From NCBI RefSeq assembly GCF_000425485.1, contig NZ_KE384383.1, positions 1-64,000 of the forward strand: DNA of 64,000 bases, written 5' to 3'. Below, piece after piece: positions 17,978 through 26,605 of this stretch. The position numbers and the translations under genes were made by a program. Each line of letters starts with the position of its first letter. Positions within the stretch are counted from its first letter, which is position 1. The notes under the pieces are model-generated. The model had not been told where the DNA came from, did not search any database, and saw only the letters and a list, made by a program, of their open reading frames with translations. This DNA is from Flavobacterium tegetincola DSM 22377. Its GTDB lineage: Bacteria; Bacteroidota; Bacteroidia; Flavobacteriales; Flavobacteriaceae.

Positions 17978-19393
17978 TTAATCTTTCTTTAAACCCATTT
18001 TTAAAGCTTTTTTAATTACAAATTCCAGAGCAGCTTCATACTCGTTAGCAATTGTTCCTTCTAAGATCGCTTCTTTTACCGCTTCTTTTAAAGTGCCAAT
18101 TTCCCGACCGGGCTGCAAATTAAACAGTTCCATAATTTGTTCACCGGAAATAGGAGGTTGAAAATTCCGAACTTTATCGCGTTCTTCCACTTCCACAATT
18201 TTCTTCCGAACGATATTAAAATTGTTGTGGTACTTTTTAAATTTAGAAGGATTTTTGGTTGTTATATCTGCTTCGCATAAAACCATCAAATCATCCACTT
18301 CTTCACCAGCATCAAAAACCAAACGTCGTACGGCAGAATCAGTTACTTCGTCTTGCGACAAAACAATAGGTCGCGAACTCATGATGACCATTTTTTGTAC
18401 AAATTTCATCTTTTGGTTCAAAGGCATGTGCAATCGTTCAAATATTTTTTTGACCATTTTTCCGCCCAGAAATTCGTGTCCGTGAAATGTCCAACCTTGT
18501 CTTTTATTAAATTTTTTGGTAGGTGCTTTTCCAATATCATGCAATAACGCTGCCCAACGAAGCCAGACATCATCTGTGTTGGGACAAATGTTATCTACAA
18601 CTTCCAACGTGTGGTAAAAATTATTTTTATGGGTATGTCCCTCTATTTCCTCCACTTGATTTAAGGCAGTCAATTCGGGTAAAATAGCGTCAAGTAATCC
18701 TGATTTGTACAATAATAGAAAACCTGTGGAAGGTTGGTCTGTCATTAAAATTTTATTCAATTCCTCTACAATACGTTCGCCAGAAATAATCGAAATTCGA
18801 TCTTTGTTTTTTGTAATGGAATCAAAGGATGTCGACTCAATTTCAAAGTTCAATTGAGCTGCAAATCGAATACCTCGCATCATGCGTAACGGATCATCAG
18901 AATAAGTAATGTCTGGGTCAAGAGGCGTTTTAATAATTCTCTTTTCCAAATCGTTCAAGCCGTTGAAAGGATCTACTAATGTTCCAAAACTTTCTTTGTT
19001 TAATGACAAAGCCAGCGCATTTATCGTAAAATCTCTTCTGTTTTGATCGTCTTCCAAAGTGCCATTTTCTACCAGAGGTTTTCTGCTGTCAAAATTATAA
19101 GACTCTTTTCGGGCGCCAACAAATTCAATATCAGTATCTTCAAATCGAAGCATTGCTGTTCCATAATTCTTAAAAACTTGGACTTTTGGTTTTCGGGGCA
19201 ACAATTCAGAAACTTTTAACGCCAGTTCAATGCCGCTTCCTACAGCTACAATATCGATGTCTTTTTTAGCACTGCGGTTTAAAAGTAAGTCACGTACAAA
19301 ACCACCAATTACATAGCTGTCCACTTCAAGTTCTTCAGAGGCTTTTGTAATAATTTCAAATATGGGATTTTTTAATGCTTGAGAATAGTTCAT
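17978..19393 (-). CDS. cca: CCA tRNA nucleotidyltransferase with HD domain
   Basis: 471 aa. Class II nucleotidyltransferase head with GGFVRDLLLNR and the metal-binding DID motif (about residues 41-42), RRDFTINALAL and DPLRMMRGIRFA, then an HD phosphohydrolase-like domain (WLRWAALLHDIGKAPTKK). It adds or repairs the 3' CCA of tRNAs. HD-containing Cca proteins are standard in Bacteroidetes. An uncharacterised membrane protein gene lies 7 nt upstream and is probably in the same transcript. Confidence 0.95.
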   Translation of the reverse strand: MNYSQALKNPIFEIITKASEELEVDSYVIGGFVRDLLLNRSAKKDIDIVAVGSGIELALKVSELLPRKPKVQVFKNYGTAMLRFEDTDIEFVGARKESYNFDSRKPLVENGTLEDDQNRRDFTINALALSLNKESFGTLVDPFNGLNDLEKRIIKTPLDPDITYSDDPLRMMRGIRFAAQLNFEIESTSFDSITKNKDRISIISGERIVEELNKILMTDQPSTGFLLLYKSGLLDAILPELTALNQVEEIEGHTHKNNFYHTLEVVDNICPNTDDVWLRWAALLHDIGKAPTKKFNKRQGWTFHGHEFLGGKMVKKIFERLHMPLNQKMKFVQKMVIMSSRPIVLSQDEVTDSAVRRLVFDAGEEVDDLMVLCEADITTKNPSKFKKYHNNFNIVRKKIVEVEERDKVRNFQPPISGEQIMELFNLQPGREIGTLKEAVKEAILEGTIANEYEAALEFVIKKALKMGLKKD

Positions 19394-19400
19394 TGTTTGT

Positions 19401-19889
19401 TTAAAGTTTAAGCAATTCCGTTATTGCTTGTTTCGCTTCTTCAGTCAGTTTGTCTTCGGATAACTTTCTTTTGAGTTCTGTTTTGGATAAATTTTTAAAT
19501 TGTCTTCTAAAGAAGTTTACTTTTCTTGTGTTTACGTTTTCTATTTCCTTTTCGTTTTCATCAAAAAAATTTTCTTTTAAGTCTAAAATTTGACTCCGTC
19601 TTTTATAAAATAAGACGACTAATAAAATAAAATTTGTTATACTAATTACGCCCAAATTCAAGCCGAAAGCAAGACTGAACTTAATTAAATTAAAGGTAGC
19701 ACAAAGTAAAATTACGATTAAACTTGCTAAACTAAATTCGGGATATTTTTTAGTAGTAATTGTAACTAATAATAAACTTAATATTCCAAAAATAAAAAAT
19801 AAATCAAATTTATAATTAAGGTATAATGAGAGAATTACACTTGACCAAAGTATAAAAATTATCACTATTTCTATGGTAAATTTATTCAT
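19401..19889 (-). CDS. Small membrane protein with charged tail, unknown
   Basis: About 162 aa. Four hydrophobic segments in the N-terminal 95 residues, then a charged cytoplasmic tail (SKTELKRKLSEDKLTEEAKQAI) that looks helical. No family recognised. A perfect -7 box at 19914-19921 lies inside the longer frame that opens at 19934, so ATG 19889 is the start. Upstream of cca with 7 nt between, so probably co-transcribed. Confidence 0.78.
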   Translation of the reverse strand: MNKFTIEIVIIFILWSSVILSLYLNYKFDLFFIFGILSLLLVTITTKKYPEFSLASLIVILLCATFNLIKFSLAFGLNLGVISITNFILLVVLFYKRRSQILDLKENFFDENEKEIENVNTRKVNFFRRQFKNLSKTELKRKLSEDKLTEEAKQAITELLKL

Positions 19890-19913
19890 TACGCTTTCTT
19901 TTGCTATGTGTTG

Positions 19914-19921
19914 CAAACGTA
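19914..19921 (-). promoter_or_regulatory. -7 box for the membrane protein-cca unit
   Basis: TACGTTTG on the minus strand, exact TAnnTTTG, ending about 24 nt before ATG 19889. Confidence 0.45.
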
Positions 19922-20008
19922 TAAATGCAAACAATTATCGTTTTCACTTAAATAGTACTATTCGTTAACTATGAAAAACATAATAATTTGTGAATTTGCG
20001 ACGAAAAA

Positions 20009-20578
20009 TTATTTCCGAATGATTTTCACCTGTGAATCGTTTGTCAATTTTATAATTGAAGATGGATTTCCAGCGCTTTTTTCGTGGTGCAAATTTACAA
20101 CATAGTCCACGCCTTTTATAATTTCAGGACTGATTTCTTTAAAACATTTTGGCGTCGGTTGGCCCGAAATATTTGCTGAGGTAGAAACCAGTGGTTTTTT
20201 CATGCGTTCTAATAATTTGAAACAAAAAGGCTCTTTAACCATTCTAATTCCTAAGCTATTATCAGCTGCAATCAAGTTTGGTGCTACATTTTTTGGATTA
20301 TCTAAAATTATAGTTGTGGGTTTATCCGCACATTCAACAATGTCCCACGCCACTTCTGGCACTTCTTTAAAAACGTGATGAACCATACGATCGCCACTCA
20401 TAAGTACAATCATACTCTGCGTTTCTGCTCGTTTTTTCAAGGCGTATATTTTAGCTACTGCTTCCGCATTTGTCGCGTCACAACCAATTCCCCAAACCGT
20501 ATCGGTAGGATAAAGTATAATTCCACCATTACTTATAACTTCAAATGCGTTGTGTACTTCTTGATTAATTTGCTCCAT
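20009..20578 (-). CDS. tsaC: L-threonylcarbamoyladenylate synthase
   Basis: 189-aa YrdC/Sua5 domain protein without the extra Sua5 C-terminal domain. Motifs ILYPTDTVWGIGCDA near the N-terminus, IYALKKR, and STSANISGQPTPK. It makes threonylcarbamoyl-AMP from threonine, bicarbonate and ATP for the t6A37 modification of ANN-decoding tRNAs. Single gene; a near-consensus -7 box (TACCTTTA, 20593-20600) lies just upstream. Confidence 0.94.
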   Translation of the reverse strand: MEQINQEVHNAFEVISNGGIILYPTDTVWGIGCDATNAEAVAKIYALKKRAETQSMIVLMSGDRMVHHVFKEVPEVAWDIVECADKPTTIILDNPKNVAPNLIAADNSLGIRMVKEPFCFKLLERMKKPLVSTSANISGQPTPKCFKEISPEIIKGVDYVVNLHHEKSAGNPSSIIKLTNDSQVKIIRK

Positions 20579-20683
20579 GCCGTGTTTTTTTGTAAAGGTA
20601 TTTAAAATCAGAATAAGGAGTAATAGTAGGTGGAATAAAAATCAGTTAAATGCATAAATATTTCTTTATTAGTACAGGAAATT

Positions 20684-20691
20684 TATCTTTG
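20684..20691 (+). promoter_or_regulatory. -7 box for the GT4 gene
   Basis: TATCTTTG, exact TAnnTTTG, 14 nt before ATG 20706. Confidence 0.5.
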
Positions 20692-20705
20692 TCAAAAAAA
20701 TAAAG

Positions 20706-21803
20706 ATGAGATTGATTCAGTTTACTGCAGCAGATGGATGGAGAGGTCATGAACAGAAGATTATTTATTTATATGAGGCTTTTCAAGAATTTGGACTTGT
20801 AGAAGACCAATGGATTATATGCAGGAATGATTCTGAAATCTTTAAAGTAGCGACAGAGAAGAAGTTGCAGGTTTTAGGTTATGACTTTAAATCAGAATAT
20901 GATACGTCATTTGCAAAAAAACTAAAAAATATTTCACACAGTTTAAATGCGGATGTTTTATTTATGCACAGCAGTAAAGCGCACACGCTAGGTGTTCTTT
21001 CCTCTCTTCTTTATGGAATGAAAACTAAAATGGTTTTATGCAGAACTATGATTGAACGTGTAGATACCAACTTTTTTAGAAAATGGAAATACAATTACAA
21101 GGGAATACAAAAAATCATTTGCGTGTCTCAACCAGTAGTTGATATTTTGAAATTCGCCGTAAAAGATGCATCTAGAATGTCCATTGTGGGAAGTGTAACT
21201 GATATCCGAAAATTTGAAAATAGCAGTAAAAAAGGATATATTCATGAGAAATACGCCATTCCTCACGACTATAAAATTGTTGGAAACATTGCCGCTTTTA
21301 CTCCGATGAAGGATTTGGTGACTTGGGTCAATACAGTAGAAGAACTTGTAAAAAGAAAGGTAAAAGCTAAATATGTTTTAATTGGAGAAGGTCCTTTGGA
21401 AGCAGAAATTAAAGAATTAGTTAAAGTAAAAGGTTTAGAAAATGACATCATTTTTGCAGGATTTGTAAAAAATGTTCCAGAATATTTACCTGAATTTGAC
21501 GTGCTGCTATTTACCTCAATAAATGAACCTACTGGAGGAGTAATCTTAGAAAGTTATGCGTGTCATGTTCCTGTAGTGGGTACCGATGCTGGAGGAATTC
21601 CCACTGTAATTATGGACAAGGTAACAGGATTATTAGCACGTAAGCAAGATGCAGTTGATTTTGCTGACAAGGTACTTTTTATCTTAGAAAATCAAGAAGA
21701 AAGAGATAATATGGTGGCGAATGGTTACAAATTTTTACTTGAAACTGGAACTAAAGAAGTTATTGCAAGAAAAATGATGATTGAATTAGAAGCTGTTTTG
21801 TAA
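20706..21803 (+). CDS. Glycosyltransferase family 4
   Basis: 365 aa with a GT-B fold. The C-terminal half has the nucleotide-sugar binding pattern YVLIGEGPLEAEIKEL, FAGFVKNVPEYLPEFDVLLF and EPTGGVILESYACHVPVVGTDAGGIP. The N-terminal half begins with a GGH-like GWRGHEQKI loop. First of five sugar-transfer genes here, likely for lipopolysaccharide core or O-antigen. Donor and acceptor cannot be read from sequence. Its stop is 3 nt from the stop of the convergent gene. Confidence 0.92.
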   Translation: MRLIQFTAADGWRGHEQKIIYLYEAFQEFGLVEDQWIICRNDSEIFKVATEKKLQVLGYDFKSEYDTSFAKKLKNISHSLNADVLFMHSSKAHTLGVLSSLLYGMKTKMVLCRTMIERVDTNFFRKWKYNYKGIQKIICVSQPVVDILKFAVKDASRMSIVGSVTDIRKFENSSKKGYIHEKYAIPHDYKIVGNIAAFTPMKDLVTWVNTVEELVKRKVKAKYVLIGEGPLEAEIKELVKVKGLENDIIFAGFVKNVPEYLPEFDVLLFTSINEPTGGVILESYACHVPVVGTDAGGIPTVIMDKVTGLLARKQDAVDFADKVLFILENQEERDNMVANGYKFLLETGTKEVIARKMMIELEAVL

Positions 21804-21806
21804 GAA

Positions 21807-22655
21807 TTATTTCACTTTATAAACACCGATACTTTTCTTGATCACCTTACTCATTAAGGTAAGTTTGACGTGCATAAAGTTCCTAAAACTTTTGAATTGC
21901 CATTCTTTAAATGGAATTATTTTATTTGTAATTACAGCGTTTATAGCGTCAGAAACTATAAACGTTCTGCTTATTTCATTCCAATCCACTTTTCCATAAC
22001 CATCAAATTCGTTGACTTTATTTTTCTCGTGAATAATGGACATCCACAATCTTCTGTCTGAAATTTGCTGGATGTTCGTTTCTTTTTTCCAAGCGGTATG
22101 GTCATTGGACCAAACGGTTTTAGGATTCACATTTCGTTCAATTAAACTGATAAACGGATTGAAAACGTGCTCTTTTTTGCCCAAAATAAATTGCGGCTCA
22201 ATTTGCAGCGTAAATCCTTTTATGATATCAATGGCTTGATATTCTTGTTTGTTGAATGATTTTTGAATTGCATCAATATAGTCCACATGGACACAATCGT
22301 CGTTATCAATTCGGGTAGTAATTAAGTACGGTTTTGTGGCGTGTTCTGAAACATGTTCCTTTATTGACGGTTGAAAAGCACCCATTCCATCAATGAAAAA
22401 TAATTTTATAAATGGATAATTGGCAGTCAGCTTTTCTAAACGAGTTTTGAATTTTGGTGTTGTAGTTTCATCTAGATACAGAAGCCAAGAAAAATTTTTA
22501 TTTTTTTGTGCAATAACAGATGGAAAGCAGAAATTTTCAAACAATTCCAACCGGTCTTCCATCCATTCATCCGTAAGAAGAGAGCCCTTATTCTTGGTAA
22601 AATCCCATTGTGGATTTCTCAAATTAAAACGGGTAATTAAAAAGTGGTCAAACAT
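21807..22655 (-). CDS. Putative rhamnosyltransferase-family glycosyltransferase
   Basis: 282 aa, GT-A-like, matching the family labelled putative rhamnosyl transferase: N-terminal FDHFLITRFNLR and WMEDRLELFENFCFPSVIAQ, and the metal-binding-like TTRIDNDDCVH in the middle. The rhamnose specificity is only the family name. Tail to tail with the GT4 gene and 21 nt downstream of a GT2 gene on the same strand, so part of a surface-polysaccharide cluster. Confidence 0.82.
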   Translation of the reverse strand: MFDHFLITRFNLRNPQWDFTKNKGSLLTDEWMEDRLELFENFCFPSVIAQKNKNFSWLLYLDETTTPKFKTRLEKLTANYPFIKLFFIDGMGAFQPSIKEHVSEHATKPYLITTRIDNDDCVHVDYIDAIQKSFNKQEYQAIDIIKGFTLQIEPQFILGKKEHVFNPFISLIERNVNPKTVWSNDHTAWKKETNIQQISDRRLWMSIIHEKNKVNEFDGYGKVDWNEISRTFIVSDAINAVITNKIIPFKEWQFKSFRNFMHVKLTLMSKVIKKSIGVYKVK

Positions 22656-22676
22656 TTGAAAGTTAAATTTAATAAA

Positions 22677-23450
22677 TTACTGGTTTTCCTTGTACAGTCG
22701 TTCAAGTTCTTTATATCGGGCAGTAACGCTCAAAGCGTTTAAGTAGCAAATTACAATTCCTTTTCTACCGTCTAAAATGCCAAGTCGAATCAAATATTGG
22801 TAGAGGAAATTATAAATAGAATGTCCATAATAATGAAACACAGTAGGTTTAAAGCCACTTTGGTATTTTTCTCTGGCTTTCAATTTGCCGTATGTGATCA
22901 TCTTTTTCTTGTACGATTCATAATCAGCATAGGAGTAGTGAATCAGGCGATGTTTGAAATAAGTGATTTTGCCATCCACGTCTAGTTTTTCATGGACCAG
23001 ACGTTTGTGAGTATATCTGCACTTGTCCTTCTTGAATAACCTAAAAATTCGGTCGGTCTGCCAGCCGCTGAACCGCAAAACTTTCTTTTTAAAGTAAAAT
23101 TTTCGGTAAAACAGATAAGCGCTAATTTCTTGATTTTGCGAAACGGTTTCAATTATTTCTGCTTTTAGTGCAGGAGTCAAACGTTCGTCGGCATCAATAA
23201 ATAAAATCCAATTATTTTTGGCTTGATCAATTGCAAAATTTCGCTGCGACGTATAATTCTCAAATTTATTGACTACAAATCGGACATTTGAAAACGATTC
23301 GCAAATTGATTTTGTCTGATCCGTACTCATGGAATCAATAACGATTACCTCATCAGCAAACTCTAAGTCGCTCAGTAACTCGTACATATGCGCTTCCTCG
23401 TTCAAGGTGATGATTAAAACCGATATTTTTTCGTGTGGTTGCAATTCCAT
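22677..23450 (-). CDS. Glycosyltransferase family 2 (WaaE/KdtX-like)
   Basis: 257 aa from ATG 23450. GT-A fold: ISVLIITLNEEAHMYELLSDL, VIDSMSTDQT, and the catalytic-type LFIDADERLTPAL, as in the LPS-core glucosyltransferases WaaE/KdtX. The frame could run up to 23600, but that would cross the divergent promoter and invade the neighbouring gene; a good -33/-7 pair at 23469-23497 supports ATG 23450. Followed by the rhamnosyltransferase-like gene after 21 nt. Confidence 0.9.
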   Translation of the reverse strand: MELQPHEKISVLIITLNEEAHMYELLSDLEFADEVIVIDSMSTDQTKSICESFSNVRFVVNKFENYTSQRNFAIDQAKNNWILFIDADERLTPALKAEIIETVSQNQEISAYLFYRKFYFKKKVLRFSGWQTDRIFRLFKKDKCRYTHKRLVHEKLDVDGKITYFKHRLIHYSYADYESYKKKMITYGKLKAREKYQSGFKPTVFHYYGHSIYNFLYQYLIRLGILDGRKGIVICYLNALSVTARYKELERLYKENQ

Positions 23451-23468
23451 TAAGTAGGATATATTCAA

Positions 23469-23497
23469 CAAATATAAATTATTTACTATTTTTGCAA
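23469..23497 (-). promoter_or_regulatory. Promoter of the GT2 (minus) unit
   Basis: Minus strand: TTG (23495-23497), 18-nt spacer, TATATTTG (23469-23476). Full match to the Flavobacterium consensus. It interleaves with the -7 box of the divergent gene (23487-23494). Confidence 0.65.
23487..23494 (+). promoter_or_regulatory. -7 box of the GT2 (plus) gene
   Basis: TATTTTTG, exact TAnnTTTG, 24 nt before ATG 23519. Lies within the spacer of the opposite promoter, so the two cannot easily be occupied together. Confidence 0.5.
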
Positions 23498-23518
23498 TGG
23501 AATAATTGAAAAAAAAAC

Positions 23519-24343
23519 ATGAAAATTTCTGTAATAGTAAGTACGTACAATGCCGAAAAGTGGTTGGAGAAGGTTTTGATTGGATACAGTTGTCAAACAT
23601 ATAGTGATTTTGAAGTCATTATTGCAGACGATGGTTCTCGTGAAACTACCAAAGAATTGATTGATAAATATGCAGCAAATTATCCCGTTCCTTTAAGACA
23701 TTTGTGGCACGAAGATCAAGGATACCGTAGACAAGAACTACTGAACATCGCCATTGTTGAAGCTAAAAACGAATACATTTTGATGACCGATGGTGATTGT
23801 ATTCCCCGAAAAGATTTTGTAGAAGTTCATGCAAAAAATGCACAACGAGGACGTTTTTTATCTGGAGGTTATTGCAAACTTAGCATGAAAGTAAGCGAAG
23901 AAATTACTAAGGATGATATTCTTGCCGAAAATTGTTTTGACGTAAAATGGCTTAAAAGCAAAGATAAATTGGGCTTTTCGCAAACACTTAAACTTTCTAG
24001 TGATGGCGTTTTAGGAACTATTTTAGACACAGTAACGCCAACTAATCCTTCGTTTAACAACTGTAATTCGTCTGGTTTTAGAGACGATATGATTGCAATA
24101 AACGGTTATGATGAACGAATGAAATATGGTGGTCCAGATCGTGAATTTGGCGAACGCTTGGAAAACAACGGAATTAAAGGAATGCAAATTAGACACAAAG
24201 CCATTTGCCTTCATTTAGATCACGCACGCGGTTATAAAACACCAGAATCATTAGCTGCAAATTTGGCTATTCGTTCAGATGTGAAAAAGCAAAACAGCGT
24301 TTGGACACCGTACGGAATTGTGAAAGAGGAAAAGAAAGCTTAA
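23519..24343 (+). CDS. Glycosyltransferase family 2 (chondroitin-polymerase-like)
   Basis: 274 aa. N-terminal GT2 signature KISVIVSTYNAEKWLEKVL, IIADDGSRETT, the metal-binding MTDGDCIPRKDF, and the later GYDERMKYGGPDREFGERL, as in the galactosyl/GalNAc-transferase branch of GT2. Acts on the cytoplasmic face in surface-glycan assembly. It is convergent with the GT9 gene, and their stop codons share the palindrome TTAA (24340-24343). Confidence 0.9.
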   Translation: MKISVIVSTYNAEKWLEKVLIGYSCQTYSDFEVIIADDGSRETTKELIDKYAANYPVPLRHLWHEDQGYRRQELLNIAIVEAKNEYILMTDGDCIPRKDFVEVHAKNAQRGRFLSGGYCKLSMKVSEEITKDDILAENCFDVKWLKSKDKLGFSQTLKLSSDGVLGTILDTVTPTNPSFNNCNSSGFRDDMIAINGYDERMKYGGPDREFGERLENNGIKGMQIRHKAICLHLDHARGYKTPESLAANLAIRSDVKKQNSVWTPYGIVKEEKKA

Positions 24344-25395
24344 TTTTTTAAATAGTTTTCTAACGAGGGAGTGATTAAGTCAGGCGTGAAACTTTGATAC
24401 AAAGTCATCGCTTCTTTTTTCATTTCCTTTGGTGATTTTGAACCGTATAATTCAGGTTTGAAATCTTTTAAATGCACCGACACATTTCTAGTTCCGTCCT
24501 CAAAGGAGTTCCAAGCTTCTTTTTTAATCCAGGTTGAAAAAATGGTAAAAGTAGGAATATTTAGTGCTTTTGCCATATTTACCGCGCCACCTTCGTTTCC
24601 AATTAAAGCGTGGCAGTGGTGCGTGATGGATAGAAATTCTCGAATACTTCCCGGAACAACATCTATTTTAATGTGGTTTTGTGTTTCTTTTTGACACAAG
24701 TCAAATATAGCTTTTGCCTCTTCAATTTGAGAGGGCATGTAATTAAATAAAAGCGTTGCATTTGTTTTTTGAACAATATTGTCAAGCACTTTTGCCATAT
24801 ATTCCAGCGGATAGGTCTTTGATTTGCCACTTCCAAGGACGCCAATCATGAAAACTTTTTTAGAAAAATCGATGTGGTGTTTTAATAAAATACTTCTACC
24901 GATTTCTATTTCATTTTCCGTCAAAAAAATCTTTGGTCTGAAATCAAAATCAGTTTGATCTGAAACAGCTTTGACCAAATTGATGCGGTTTTCCAAAGCG
25001 GTTCCTGCATTTGTTAAAGGTGTTGGGATTTCCTTAATTGTTTTGGTATACAGAAAATTAGAATACGACTTATGAAATCCAATCTTAGTTTTTGCATCAG
25101 AAAAAGCAACCACTAGATTACTTTCCAATTTACCATACGCGTCAAAAACCATATCGTAGCGTGACTTTCGTATGGAAATCAGAAATTTTAAAAATGCTTT
25201 TTTGCTTTCTCGATATTCGTCTTTAAATAAGATGAGGTGGTCAATATTGGGATTGTTTTCTACAACAGGCTTTGTAAAAGGATAAATTAAATAATCAATT
25301 TCCGATTCGGGATACAGCGTTTTCAAGTTGTTGCAAATAACGCTACTTGCCAAAACGTCGCCTATCATTTTCTGTTGAATAACCAATATTTTCAT
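24340..25395 (-). CDS. Glycosyltransferase family 9 (heptosyltransferase-like)
   Basis: 351 aa. Typical GT9 start MKILVIQQKMIGDVLASSVI, a middle region IGVLGSGKSKTYPLEYMAKV and the C-terminal ALIGNEGGAVNMAKALNIPTFTIF, all as in ADP-heptose:LPS heptosyltransferases. Probably LPS inner-core synthesis, with kdsA elsewhere in the window. A -7 box ends 4 nt before the ATG, so the mRNA may be leaderless. The N-terminal motif fixes this start. Confidence 0.93.
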   Translation of the reverse strand: MKILVIQQKMIGDVLASSVICNNLKTLYPESEIDYLIYPFTKPVVENNPNIDHLILFKDEYRESKKAFLKFLISIRKSRYDMVFDAYGKLESNLVVAFSDAKTKIGFHKSYSNFLYTKTIKEIPTPLTNAGTALENRINLVKAVSDQTDFDFRPKIFLTENEIEIGRSILLKHHIDFSKKVFMIGVLGSGKSKTYPLEYMAKVLDNIVQKTNATLLFNYMPSQIEEAKAIFDLCQKETQNHIKIDVVPGSIREFLSITHHCHALIGNEGGAVNMAKALNIPTFTIFSTWIKKEAWNSFEDGTRNVSVHLKDFKPELYGSKSPKEMKKEAMTLYQSFTPDLITPSLENYLKN

Positions 25396-25399
25396 AGGT

Positions 25400-25407
25400 C
25401 AAAACTA
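25400..25407 (-). promoter_or_regulatory. -7 box of the GT9 gene
   Basis: TAGTTTTG on the minus strand, exact TAnnTTTG, only 4 nt before ATG 25395; predicts a transcript starting at or within a base or two of the start codon. Confidence 0.5.
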
Positions 25408-25589
25408 CTTAATTGAAATGAGTTATACTATACTTGGATTTGATTATTTAAGGCAATTTATTTTATTTTTTAAAATTAATAGTAAATATTGTATCGAGTT
25501 TTCAACAGATCTTGGCTAAGATTCAGTACGTGTGTCAGCATAAATCGTTGTGTCAAAATTCACAAAAATGGCATCTGTTGGTGAACGTC

Positions 25590-26102
25590 TTATTTTGAAT
25601 AAGCGCCAGAAGAATATGTTAATTCGTAACTGTGGGTGTAAATTTCAAATACAATTCCGAAGGGATCTTCTACATAGCACATTTTAAAGGGTTTGTCGTT
25701 TGGATAATAAGCTCTGATGGGCATTCTTTGCTTTCCGCCATAGTGCACAATAGTTGCTATCAGTTCTTCAATATTGGGATCCTGTACGGAAAAGTGAAAA
25801 AGTCCGGTGTTAAAAGGATTAAATTCTGGTGCTTCTTTAACGCCATTAGGAAAGCTGAACAATTCAATTCCAATACCATCTGACGTTGCTAAATGAGCAA
25901 TTTCAAATTCTGTCCAGTCCGTTCCAAAAACGTCAATGCACATTTGTCCAATGGCAGTTTCCGTTTCTTTTTTGACTGTGGAAGGTTCCATAATTACATA
26001 CCATCCCATTACTTCTGAGTAAAATTTGACCGCTTCATTTATATTTGGAACGGTTAACCCAATGTGCGAAAAGGATTTTGGATAATTTTTATTTGTTTTC
26101 AT
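25590..26102 (-). CDS. VOC (glyoxalase/dioxygenase fold) family protein
   Basis: 170 aa. One vicinal-oxygen-chelate unit pair: SFSHIGLTVPNINEAVKFYSEVMGW at the N-terminus, HFSVQDPNIEELI, and CYVEDPFGIVFEIYTHS with the usual metal-binding His/Glu positions. Could be a lactoylglutathione-lyase-like or detoxifying enzyme; substrate not evident. Divergent from an HxlR regulator, which makes HxlR control likely (inference). Confidence 0.9.
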   Translation of the reverse strand: MKTNKNYPKSFSHIGLTVPNINEAVKFYSEVMGWYVIMEPSTVKKETETAIGQMCIDVFGTDWTEFEIAHLATSDGIGIELFSFPNGVKEAPEFNPFNTGLFHFSVQDPNIEELIATIVHYGGKQRMPIRAYYPNDKPFKMCYVEDPFGIVFEIYTHSYELTYSSGAYSK

Positions 26103-26112
26103 AATTTTTATT

Positions 26113-26139
26113 TTGGATTACAAATTTAGATTATATTTG
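26113..26139 (+). promoter_or_regulatory. Promoter of the hxlR-type gene
   Basis: TTG (26113-26115), 16-nt spacer, TATATTTG (26132-26139). Gives a leader of about 80 nt that includes the palindrome at 26157-26168. Confidence 0.45.
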
Positions 26140-26151
26140 TCTTAATAGCAA
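26121..26151 (-). promoter_or_regulatory. Promoter of the VOC gene
   Basis: Minus strand: TTG (26149-26151), 20-nt spacer, TAAATTTG (26121-26128), full consensus. It overlaps the oppositely directed hxlR promoter. Confidence 0.6.
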
Positions 26152-26156
26152 TAACT

Positions 26157-26168
26157 TACCATTTGGTA
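26157..26168. promoter_or_regulatory. Candidate HxlR operator
   Basis: Palindrome TACCA-TT-TGGTA in the divergent intergenic region, just upstream of the VOC -33 element, followed by direct repeats TACTA-TACA-TACTA. Position fits an HxlR-type operator; assignment is inference. Confidence 0.35.
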
Positions 26169-26223
26169 CTATACATACTAAAAGGGGTAAAATAATGATT
26201 ATCAATACTATATTTTTTAAATT

Positions 26224-26529
26224 TTGGAAAAAGAAAACATTTGCCCATTGAATTATACGATGAATTTGATCGGGACAAAATGGAAACCGTTGATACTATT
26301 TCACTTATTGGAAGGCGAGTTGCGATCTGGCGTTTTACAGAGCAAAATTTTAGCAATTTCAAATAAAATGTTTACGCAGACGGTAAGAGAATTAGAGAAA
26401 GATGGACTTATTCTTAGAAAAGTCTATCCAGTGGTTCCTCCCAAAGTAGAATATAAATTAAGTACAAAGGGTAAATCCTTAGAACCTATTTTGAGAAGTT
26501 TAGACGATTGGGGTTTAAACAACATGTAG
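26224..26529 (+). CDS. HxlR-family transcriptional regulator, TTG start
   Basis: 101 aa winged-helix regulator. CPLNYTMNLIGTKWKPLILFHLL is the family N-terminus with its conserved Cys, then LRSGVLQSKILAISNKMFTQTVRELEKDGLI (recognition helix) and the wing PPKVEYKLSTKGKSL. The frame has a stop at 26218, and the first ATG (26260) would cut away the conserved Cys segment, so TTG 26224 is almost certainly the start. Some HxlR proteins (YodB, HypR) sense electrophiles through this Cys, so it may control the divergent VOC gene in response to reactive compounds. Confidence 0.9.
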   Translation: MEKENICPLNYTMNLIGTKWKPLILFHLLEGELRSGVLQSKILAISNKMFTQTVRELEKDGLILRKVYPVVPPKVEYKLSTKGKSLEPILRSLDDWGLNNM

Positions 26530-26605
26530 AAATAAATTGAACTAAAGATCTAGTTTTTTTTAAAAGACGAATGATTACAACTTTTTACATTGTAATTGCA
26601 AAGCA

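Noticed and set aside
23451..23600. 50-residue extension of the minus-strand GT2 protein
   Set aside because: It crosses the divergent promoter and the start of the opposite gene, and the extra residues do not resemble a transferase N-terminus.
25396..25589. Possible RNA gene between GT9 and VOC
   Set aside because: No stable stem, promoter or terminator was visible in this 190-bp gap.
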